A stretch of 6,634 nt of DNA from SMWC01 sp963581225 (GTDB lineage Bacteria > Pseudomonadota > Gammaproteobacteria > Steroidobacterales > Rariloculaceae): NCBI GenBank assembly GCA_963581225.1, contig CAUZMW010000111.1, forward strand, positions 1-6,634. The letters are read 5' to 3'. The number at the start of each line of letters is the position of its first letter. The first letter of the stretch is position 1. A program made the position numbers and the translations under genes. The notes below the pieces were generated by a model. It was not told where the DNA came from. It was given only the letters and a program-made list of their open reading frames with translations, and did not search any database. Below, in pieces: positions 1 through 5,817 of the stretch.

Positions 1-435
1 GCCGCCGGGCGTCACAACTTCCACGATGTCGCCTTCTTCCTTCCCGATCAACGCACGGGCGACCGGCGAGCCGATCGACAATAAGCCGCTCTTGATATCG
101 GCTTCGTCCTCACCGACGAGGTGATAGCGTGTTTTGTCGTCGGTGTCTATATTCGCGAGGTATACGGTCGCACCGAATACGACCCTGCCGACCGCATTTA
201 CCTTGTCGAGTTCGATGATATGCGCATTCGACAGTTTGCCTTCGATATCGCGAATACGCGCTTCCGCGAGTCCCTGCTGCTCCTTTGCGGCGTGGTACTC
301 CGCGTTTTCCTTGATGTCACCATGCGCTCGAGCCGTCGCAATCGCGGCCGAGATCTCGGGCCGTTCCGTCTTGAGGGCTTTCAGCTCGTCCTGGAGCAAT
401 TTCGCGCCCCGCGCAGTCAACGGTACTTGGCTCAT
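1..435 (-). CDS. greA: Transcription elongation factor GreA (3' end cut by window edge)
   Basis: GreA binds in the secondary channel of RNA polymerase and stimulates cleavage of backtracked nascent RNA, freeing stalled complexes. Reading from ATG at 435-433 gives 145 uninterrupted codons to the left edge. The product begins MSQVPLTARGAKLLQDELKA and forms the N-terminal coiled-coil, whose tip carries HGDIKENAEYH (residues 38-48); D40 and E43 match the two catalytic-tip acidic residues of E. coli GreA (D41, E44). The C-terminal FKBP-like domain follows, with FGATV, GEDEAD, SPVARALIGKEEGD and a final VTPGG at the edge. E. coli GreA has 158 residues, so about 13 are missing. The start codon overlaps the carB stop as ATGA, and no strong ribosome binding site precedes it, which suggests translation coupled to carB. 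The tip motif argues for GreA rather than a Gfh-type paralogue or GreB. Confidence 0.96.
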   Translation of the reverse strand, partial: MSQVPLTARGAKLLQDELKALKTERPEISAAIATARAHGDIKENAEYHAAKEQQGLAEARIRDIEGKLSNAHIIELDKVNAVGRVVFGATVYLANIDTDDKTRYHLVGEDEADIKSGLLSIGSPVARALIGKEEGDIVEVVTPGG

Positions 436-3400
436 TCCGGCACCGTCTTGAGGTGTAAGTCCTGCAGGCGGTTGACCACGACATTGTCCTGATGGTCTAG
501 CGCTTCGCAAGTGGCTTTGGCAGCCGGCAGTGTCGTGTAGTAGGTCACTTTCTGGTGTACTGCCGCCGCACGAATCGAGCGCGATTCACGAATAGCCTGC
601 TTACCTTCGGTCGTGTTCACGATCAGGCTGATCTCATCGTTCTTAATCACATCCACGATGTGCGGACGCCCTTCGCGGACTTTATTGACGCGCCGGCATG
701 CGACGTCGGCCTCGGCTAACGCGGCTGCGGTTCCACCGGTGGCTACGATATCGAAACCGCGATCGATCAATGCCTGAGCAAGTTCGACGGCCGCCGGTTT
801 GTCGCGATCGCGGACGCTGATCAACGCCGTTCCCTGAACCGGAAGCACCACCCCGGAGGCCAGCTGTGCTTTCGCGTACGCTTCGCCGAACGTATCGCCG
901 GTCCCCATGACCTCCCCGGTCGACTTCATCTCCGGCCCGAGGATCGGGTCGGCGTCAGGAAACTTCACGAACGGAAAGACCGACTCCTTAACGGAATAGT
1001 AGGGGCGCTCTCGCGGCGAATCGACATTCTGGTCAGCGAGCGTGATTCCCGCCATTGCCTTGGCTGCGATCTGCGCCAACGGTTGGCCGATGGCCTTGGA
1101 GACGAACGGAATCGTACGCGAGGCGCGCGGATTGACCTCAAGGACATAAATCACCCCATTCTGAATTGCGAACTGGGCATTCATGATGCCAACGACGCCC
1201 AAACCTTGCGCCATCAGGGTGACTTGTTCGCCCAGCGCCTGTTGCGTGTCCGCGTCGAGCGAGAACGGTGGTAGCGAGCAACCGGAATCTCCCGAATGCA
1301 CCCCGGCCTGCTCCACATGCTCCATGATGCCGCCAATGATCACCTCGTGACCGTCGGAGATCGCATCCACATCGACTTCGACGGCAAAATCTAGAAAACG
1401 ATCGAGCAGTACCGGGCTCTCGTTAGACACGCTGACCGCCACCGTCATGTACTCGAGTAGCTCGTCCTCCGAGTGGACGACCTCCATCGCGCGACCGCCG
1501 AGCACATACGACGGCCGGACGACCAGCGGATAGCCAACTTTGTCGGCTACTGCCAGGGCCTCGGCCTCATTGCGAGCCGTGCCGTTGGGCGGCTGCTTCA
1601 AGCCTAGTGTCTGCAGGAGCTTCTGGAAGCGTTCCCGATCTTCGGCCAGGTCGATCGAGTCCGGTGAGGTGCCGATAATCGGCACACCCTCGGCCTCGAG
1701 AGCCCGCGCGAGCTTCAGCGGTGTTTGCCCACCGAACTGAACGATCACGCCCGTCGGTTGTTCTTTGGCGACGATCTCGAGCACGTCTTCCAGCGTGAGC
1801 GGTTCGAAGTACAGCCGGTCGGAGGTGTCGTAATCGGTAGAGACCGTTTCCGGGTTGCAGTTGACCATGATGGTCTCGAAGCCGGCTTCCTTCAGCGCGA
1901 AGGCGGCGTGGACGCAGCAATAATCGAACTCGATTCCCTGCCCAATCCGATTCGGCCCGCCGCCCAGAATCATAATTTTCTTCACATCGGTCGGATCCGC
2001 TTCGCACTCCTCTTCATAGGTGGAGTAGAGGTAGGCCGTGTCGCTCGAAAACTCCGCCGCGCAGGTGTCCACTCTCTTAAATACTGGCCTTAAGTTATGA
2101 TTATAACGTGCTGTTCTTACTTCTTTTTCACTGCATCCCAGCAGGCTCGCAAGCCGGCTATCGCTGAAGCCCTTACGCTTCAGGCGGCGCAAGGTCGCCG
2201 CCTCCATAGTGTCCACGGCCGTGCCGCTGAGCGCGGCTTCTTCTTCCACCAGATCCTGGATCTGGCTGAGAAACCAAGGATCGATACGGGTCAATTCGGC
2301 GATCTCGGCGAACGAGAAGCCGAAACGAAAGGCGTCGGCGACGTACCAGAGCCGCCATTCGCCGGCCATTCGTAGTTCCAGAGCGAGCGCTGCTCGTTCC
2401 TCGTCGCTGGCAACCGAAGTCCATCTCGGCGTGAGTCCGTCGACACCGGTCTCGAGGCCCCGCAGCGCCTTCTGTAGCGACTCCTGGAAAGTCCGCCCGA
2501 TGGCCATGACTTCGCCGACCGACTTCATCTGCGTGGTTAGGCGATCGTTGGCCTGGGGAAATTTCTCGAACGTGAACCGCGGCACCTTCGTCACGACGTA
2601 GTCGATCGTAGGCTCGAACGACGCGGGTATCGTACCGCCGGTAATGTCGTTACGAAGCTCGTCCAGCGTGTAGCCCACCGCCAGCTTCGCGGCGACTTTG
2701 GCAATCGGAAAGCCTGTCGCCTTGGATGCTAGGGCCGAGGAACGCGAGACCCGTGGGTTCATCTCGATGACGAACAGGCGCCCGTCGTCGGGATTGACCG
2801 CGAATTGCACGTTCGAGCCGCCGGTATCGACGCCGATCTTCCGTAATACGGCGATCGACGCATCGCGCATCGTCTGGTATTCCTTGTCCGTGAGCGTCTG
2901 TGCCGGAGCGACCGTGATCGAGTCGCCGGTGTGGATTCCCATGGGATCGAGATTCTCGATGGAGCAGACAATAATGCAGTTGTCCTTGCGGTCCCGGACA
3001 ACCTCCATCTCAAATTCCTTCCAGCCCAAAACCGACTCTTCGAGTAGAACCTCGGTCGTCGGCGACTGTTCGAGCCCGTTCGCGACGATCGCTTCGAATT
3101 CCTCGCGGTTATAGGCGATGCCACCGCCACTGCCGCCCAGCGTAAACGACGGCCGGATAATCGTTGGGAACCCAACCTCTTCCAGAATCGTCCAGGCGTC
3201 CTCGAGTGCCCGGGCGATACCGGCCTTCGGGACCTCCAGACCGATCTCCTGCATGGCCTGGCGGAACCGGTCGCGATCCTCGGCCATATCGATAGCGTCC
3301 CGAGAGGCAGCGATCAGCTCGACGTTATATTTCTCCAGCACGCCTTCGCGAGCCAGATCCAGAGCGCAATTCAGCCCGGTTTGCCCGCCCATCGTGGGCA

Positions 3401-3659
3401 GCAACGCCGACGGCCGCTCCTTCTCGATTATTCGTTCCACCGTTCGCCAGTGCACCGGCTCGATATAGATCGCGTCGGCGCTCGCCGGATCGGTCATGAT
3501 CGTGGCCGGATTCGAGTTAACGAGAATGACGCGGTAACCCTCTTCCTTCAGCGCCTTGCAGGCCTGGGTACCGGCATAATCGAACTCACAGGCCTGACCG
3601 ATGACGATCGGCCCGGCACCGATTATCAGTATGCTTTGTATGTCATCTCGACGCGGCAT
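432..3659 (-). CDS. carB: Carbamoyl phosphate synthetase, large subunit
   Basis: CarB uses ammonia passed from CarA, bicarbonate and two ATP to make carbamoyl phosphate for arginine and pyrimidine synthesis in the cytoplasm. The 1075 residues (E. coli has 1073) show the whole family plan: carboxyphosphate domain (about 1-400), oligomerisation domain (about 401-550), carbamoyl phosphate domain (about 554-935) and regulatory MGS-like domain (about 937-1075). Visible residues keep E. coli numbering: R129, R169, E215, E299, N301 and R303 in the first ATP site; R715, E761, E841 and N843 in the second. The ornithine contacts E783, D791, E892 and T1042 and the UMP contacts K954, T974, T977, K993, N1015 and T1017 are all present, so allosteric control by both effectors is expected. 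The ATG start gives the typical MPRRDDIQSILIIGAGP beginning, but no ribosome binding site is visible before it. The last base of the stop codon (TGA, 434-432) lies beyond the greA ATG, a 4-base overlap. A low-GC rare-codon patch covers residues 509-530. Confidence 0.99.
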   Translation of the reverse strand: MPRRDDIQSILIIGAGPIVIGQACEFDYAGTQACKALKEEGYRVILVNSNPATIMTDPASADAIYIEPVHWRTVERIIEKERPSALLPTMGGQTGLNCALDLAREGVLEKYNVELIAASRDAIDMAEDRDRFRQAMQEIGLEVPKAGIARALEDAWTILEEVGFPTIIRPSFTLGGSGGGIAYNREEFEAIVANGLEQSPTTEVLLEESVLGWKEFEMEVVRDRKDNCIIVCSIENLDPMGIHTGDSITVAPAQTLTDKEYQTMRDASIAVLRKIGVDTGGSNVQFAVNPDDGRLFVIEMNPRVSRSSALASKATGFPIAKVAAKLAVGYTLDELRNDITGGTIPASFEPTIDYVVTKVPRFTFEKFPQANDRLTTQMKSVGEVMAIGRTFQESLQKALRGLETGVDGLTPRWTSVASDEERAALALELRMAGEWRLWYVADAFRFGFSFAEIAELTRIDPWFLSQIQDLVEEEAALSGTAVDTMEAATLRRLKRKGFSDSRLASLLGCSEKEVRTARYNHNLRPVFKRVDTCAAEFSSDTAYLYSTYEEECEADPTDVKKIMILGGGPNRIGQGIEFDYCCVHAAFALKEAGFETIMVNCNPETVSTDYDTSDRLYFEPLTLEDVLEIVAKEQPTGVIVQFGGQTPLKLARALEAEGVPIIGTSPDSIDLAEDRERFQKLLQTLGLKQPPNGTARNEAEALAVADKVGYPLVVRPSYVLGGRAMEVVHSEDELLEYMTVAVSVSNESPVLLDRFLDFAVEVDVDAISDGHEVIIGGIMEHVEQAGVHSGDSGCSLPPFSLDADTQQALGEQVTLMAQGLGVVGIMNAQFAIQNGVIYVLEVNPRASRTIPFVSKAIGQPLAQIAAKAMAGITLADQNVDSPRERPYYSVKESVFPFVKFPDADPILGPEMKSTGEVMGTGDTFGEAYAKAQLASGVVLPVQGTALISVRDRDKPAAVELAQALIDRGFDIVATGGTAAALAEADVACRRVNKVREGRPHIVDVIKNDEISLIVNTTEGKQAIRESRSIRAAAVHQKVTYYTTLPAAKATCEALDHQDNVVVNRLQDLHLKTVPE
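2071..2135 (-). other. AT-rich, rare-codon island inside carB
   Basis: Positions 2071-2130 contain 19 G or C in 60 bases (32%), within a gene that is otherwise clearly GC-rich. Codons for residues 509-530 of CarB include AGA (R515, R529), AGG (R524), TTA (L523), GTA (twice), CCA, ACA, AAA, AAT and TAT, whereas the rest of the gene mostly uses CGC/CGG, CTG/CTC, GTC and CCG. The reading frame is intact and the encoded residues lead into the conserved KRVDTCAAEF segment, so this is not a frameshift or insertion. The patch lies at the end of the oligomerisation domain, just before the second ATP-grasp half. Confidence 0.75.
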
Positions 3660-3711
3660 AATCTAATACTGTTTCTAATTTATCTCTATAAAAAACTGTT
3701 TTGTAAGTTTT
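3660..3711 (-). other. carA-carB intergenic spacer, extremely AT-rich
   Basis: The 52 bases between the carA stop and the carB ATG contain only 10 G or C (about 19%), in strong contrast to both flanking genes. Read on the minus strand, no Shine-Dalgarno-like purine run (AGGA, GGAG or similar) occurs within 20 bases of the carB ATG; the nearest purine stretch, AGAGA, lies about 25 bases upstream, too far to serve. Weak -10-like words (TATAGA at 3690-3685, GATAAA at 3684-3679) occur without a good -35 element, so an internal carB promoter is possible but unsupported. Confidence 0.8.
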
Positions 3712-3714
3712 TTA
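3689..3714 (-). repeat. Perfect 9-bp inverted repeat at the carA stop codon
   Basis: On the minus strand TAAAAAACT (3714-3706) is followed by an 8-base loop and then AGTTTTTTA (3697-3689), a perfect 9-bp stem. The first three bases of the 5' arm are the carA TAA stop codon. The stem has one G-C pair only, so it is thermally weak. It has the A-tract, hairpin, T-tract outline of a bidirectional terminator, but the T-run is part of the stem rather than following a GC-rich one. It could be a weak pause or processing site, or simply a consequence of AT richness. Confidence 0.6.
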
Positions 3715-4860
3715 AGTAGATGCCGCTTGTGCCCGATAAGCCTTCATAGCCGCAATGAAGCGGCTGAACAACGGCAGTAGATCGTGCGGTCCAGGGCTGG
3801 CTTCAGGGTGGCCCTGAAACGAAAACGCCGGACGGTCCAGGCGCTCGATGCCCTGTAGCGAGCCGTCGAACAACGATCGATGCGTAGCGCGGACATTGGC
3901 CGGCAGGCTGTCTTCATCGACCGCAAAACCGTGATTCTGGCTCGTGATCATCACTTGTTCGGTATCGAGGTCCACGACGGGATGATTGGCGCCGTGATGG
4001 CCGAATTTCATTTTCAGGGTCTTCGCCCCACTGGCCAGCGCGAGCAACTGGTGCCCGAGGCAGATACCGAAAGTCGGCAATTCCGCATCTACAAGCAGCT
4101 TGATCGCCTCGATCGCATAGTCGCACGGCTCCGGGTCTCCGGGGCCGTTCGATAGAAAGACGCCGTCCGGCAACAAAGACATCACCTCATCGGCGGTCGT
4201 TTTAGCCGGCACGACCGTGACACGGCAGCCCTGATCGCTGAGCAACCGCAGAATGTTACGCTTGATACCGAAATCGAATGCAACGACGTGATACTCGGCC
4301 AGCTGGTTGTCGAACAGCGTCTTGCGTTCGGGCCACAGGCTGCCCTGCGTCCACTGGTAGGGCTCCGTGACCGTGACGAGCTGCGCTAGATCCATACCCT
4401 TGAGACCGGGAAACTTTCTGGCCGCAGCAACGGCCTCTTCCGGGTCCGAATTTTCCTCGGCAATGATGCAGCCGGCCTGAGCGCCTTTATCGCGAATCAG
4501 CCGAGTCAGCTTGCGCGTGTCGATCTCCGCTATCGCTACGGCCTCGCCGCGCTGCAGGAAGTCCGTCAGCGACGACTCGGAACGCCAGTTACTCACGGCA
4601 AGCGACAGGTCTCGAATGATCAGGCCGGCGGCATAAACGTCGTTGGACTCGAAGTCATCGGAGGTTGTGCCGACATTACCGATATGCGGATAGGTCAGCG
4701 TAACGAGCTGGCGAAAGTATGACGGGTCGGTCAGGATCTCCTGATATCCGGTCATGGCAGTGTTGAACACCACTTCGCCGAGGGTCCGGCCACGAACGCC
4801 GACGGATAGGCCGCGGAAGACCGTCCCGTCCTCGAGCGCTAGTATCGCCGGCTCTGCCAC
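3712..4860 (-). CDS. carA: Carbamoyl phosphate synthetase, small (glutaminase) subunit
   Basis: CarA hydrolyses glutamine and delivers ammonia through an internal tunnel to CarB. The product is 382 residues, the same length as E. coli CarA. The N-terminal CarA-specific domain (about 1-150) carries EVVFNTAMTGYQEILTDPSY, YPHIGNVG and AEIDTRKLTRLIRDKGAQ. The C-terminal class I glutamine amidotransferase domain (about 190-380) carries SNGPGDP, FGICLGHQLLALASGAKT with nucleophile C267, and FQGHPEASPGPHD with H351 and E353, matching the E. coli triad C269, H353, E355. The start is GTG (4860-4858), chosen because AGGAG lies 6 bases upstream, the protein then begins in register with the family, and no in-frame ATG is available nearby upstream. 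The stop TAA (3714-3712) is part of an inverted repeat. carB follows after 52 bases, as expected for partners of one heterodimer. A separate promoter and structured leader precede the gene. Confidence 0.99.
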   Translation of the reverse strand: MAEPAILALEDGTVFRGLSVGVRGRTLGEVVFNTAMTGYQEILTDPSYFRQLVTLTYPHIGNVGTTSDDFESNDVYAAGLIIRDLSLAVSNWRSESSLTDFLQRGEAVAIAEIDTRKLTRLIRDKGAQAGCIIAEENSDPEEAVAAARKFPGLKGMDLAQLVTVTEPYQWTQGSLWPERKTLFDNQLAEYHVVAFDFGIKRNILRLLSDQGCRVTVVPAKTTADEVMSLLPDGVFLSNGPGDPEPCDYAIEAIKLLVDAELPTFGICLGHQLLALASGAKTLKMKFGHHGANHPVVDLDTEQVMITSQNHGFAVDEDSLPANVRATHRSLFDGSLQGIERLDRPAFSFQGHPEASPGPHDLLPLFSRFIAAMKAYRAQAAST

Positions 4861-4866
4861 GCTGAG

Positions 4867-4871
4867 CTCCT
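4867..4871 (-). promoter_or_regulatory. Ribosome binding site of carA
   Basis: AGGAG on the minus strand, 6 bases before the GTG start of carA. It supports choosing the GTG as the start. It lies 8 bases downstream of the leader hairpin, so folding there could affect its accessibility. Confidence 0.8.
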
Positions 4872-4879
4872 GAAGAATT

Positions 4880-4919
4880 CGCGCCTTGCATAAACGAAAC
4901 GGGACGGCCGCAAGGCGCG
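4880..4919 (-). promoter_or_regulatory. carA leader hairpin, possible pseudoknot
   Basis: On the minus strand CGCGCCTTGC (4919-4910) and GCAAGGCGCG (4889-4880) form a perfect 10-bp, GC-rich stem around a 20-base loop. No T-run follows, so it is not an intrinsic terminator. Within the loop, TCCCG (4904-4900) is complementary to CGGGA (4931-4927) just upstream, with G-T wobble pairs possible at both ends. Together the two stems would have H-type pseudoknot topology, with connecting segments of 7, 5 and 10 bases. The position between a predicted promoter and the carA ribosome binding site suggests a cis-acting leader element. The 10-bp stem is seen directly; the pseudoknot and any regulatory role are inferred. 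Confidence 0.6.
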
Positions 4920-4965
4920 CAGCTCATCCCGCAATAAAACGTCGGATAGGGAGTCTCAGGCAGCT

Positions 4966-4993
4966 ATTGTAGTCCGTCGCTGCGGCTTAGCAA
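4966..4993 (-). promoter_or_regulatory. Predicted sigma-70 promoter of carA
   Basis: On the minus strand TTGCTA (4993-4988; four of six matches to TTGACA) and TACAAT (4971-4966; five of six to TATAAT) are separated by 16 bases. Transcription would begin near 4959, giving a carA leader of about 98 bases. It lies just after the dapB stop, so carAB could be expressed independently of dnaJ-dapB, which fits the need for separate arginine and pyrimidine control. It is a sequence match only. Confidence 0.55.
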
Positions 4994-5004
4994 TGCTCTT
5001 GGAC

Positions 5005-5814
5005 TTAGTCAGCGCTCAACCCGAGCACATTTGCCATCGAATACAGCCCCGGCGCTTGCCCGGCCGCCCAGCGGGCCGCTCTAAGCGCACCGCGCGCGAA
5101 ACTCTTCCGGTCAACCGCGTGATGCGACATCTCGACCGTCTCCTCCGCTGCCGCGAACAACACTGTGTGATCGCCGACGATGTTGCCCCCGCGGATGACG
5201 GAAAATCCGATCGTTCCGGGCACCCGAGGCCCGATCTGACCGTGGCGGCCGTGGATTGCCAACTCATCTAGCGTCCGGCCCTGCGCCTTGGCAACCGCTT
5301 CGCCCAGTGCCAGCGCGGTTCCCGACGGTGCGTCGACCTTGTGGCGGTGGTGCGCCTCGGTAATCTCGACATCGTAATCGGGACCCAGGGCTTGCGCTGC
5401 GCGGCCGACCAGATTCATGAACACGTTGACGCCCACGCTGAGGTTGCGCCCGTAGACCAGCGGGATGTCTCCCGACGCTTCGGTCATCGCCGTCAGGTGC
5501 TTACCTTCGAGACCGGTCGTGCCGACAACTAGAGCCGTACCGCTGTCCACGCAGGCTCGAACGTTGGCTAGCATCGCGGCAGGCAGCGTGAAATCGATGG
5601 CGACATGCGCGTCGTGCAGCGCTTGAGATCGATCGTCCGTCAACGGAACGCCTGCGGCGGGCAGTCCGGCATTTTCTCCGGCGTCCTTACCGAGTGCCGG
5701 ATCCCCGGCCTCGGTAACGGCCCCGGCGAGTTCGAGGTCGTCTGCGGCGGCGATGCACTCGAGAACGGCTTGACCCATGCGCCCGGCGGCGCCCAGCACG
5801 GCTACTTTCAGCAC
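5005..5814 (-). CDS. dapB: 4-hydroxy-tetrahydrodipicolinate reductase
   Basis: DapB reduces 4-hydroxy-tetrahydrodipicolinate to tetrahydrodipicolinate with NAD(P)H, the second committed step to diaminopimelate and lysine. The 269-residue product (E. coli 273) has an N-terminal Rossmann domain with GAAGRMG at 8-14, VVGTTG at 96-101 and NLSVGVNVF at 124-132. The signature EAHHRHKVDAPSGTA (153-167) contains the catalytic H155 and K159 (E. coli H159, K163), and VPGTIGF follows at 198-204. At the position of E. coli R39, which binds the NADPH 2'-phosphate, an ungapped alignment places E35; no arginine occurs nearby, which hints at NADH preference. The GTG start (5814-5812) follows the dnaJ stop by 3 bases, with GGGAG inside the end of dnaJ serving as ribosome binding site. 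Co-transcription and translational coupling with dnaJ are likely. Confidence 0.98.
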   Translation of the reverse strand: MLKVAVLGAAGRMGQAVLECIAAADDLELAGAVTEAGDPALGKDAGENAGLPAAGVPLTDDRSQALHDAHVAIDFTLPAAMLANVRACVDSGTALVVGTTGLEGKHLTAMTEASGDIPLVYGRNLSVGVNVFMNLVGRAAQALGPDYDVEITEAHHRHKVDAPSGTALALGEAVAKAQGRTLDELAIHGRHGQIGPRVPGTIGFSVIRGGNIVGDHTVLFAAAEETVEMSHHAVDRKSFARGALRAARWAAGQAPGLYSMANVLGLSAD

Positions 5815-5817
5815 GAT

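Larger units (their letters stand above)
4861..5004 (-). other. dapB-carA intergenic region
   Basis: This 144-base gap is the only sizeable non-coding stretch in the window. From upstream to downstream on the minus strand it contains a sigma-70-like promoter, a leader of about 98 bases, the 10-bp hairpin and the carA ribosome binding site. I see no T-run terminator for dapB and no clear match to an E. coli-type ARG box. An upstream ATG at 4927 opens a reading frame out of register with carA and has no convincing ribosome binding site. Confidence 0.8.

Noticed and set aside
121..492. Plus-strand frames of 105-123 codons opposite greA.
   Set aside because: The minus strand encodes an unmistakable GreA across the same bases, so these are antisense shadows.
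3689..3714. The AT-rich inverted repeat as a strong terminator between carA and carB.
   Set aside because: The stem has a single G-C pair, and a strong terminator between two subunits of one enzyme would make little sense; at most weak pausing is plausible.
4880..4919. The leader hairpin as an intrinsic terminator for dapB.
   Set aside because: On the minus strand the stem is followed by AATTCTTCAG, not a T-run, so it does not fit Rho-independent termination.
4676..4927. An 83-codon frame starting at an ATG in the carA leader and running into carA out of register.
   Set aside because: It lacks a proper ribosome binding site, has no recognisable protein features, overlaps the well-supported carA frame, and most of its apparent coding bias comes from carA.
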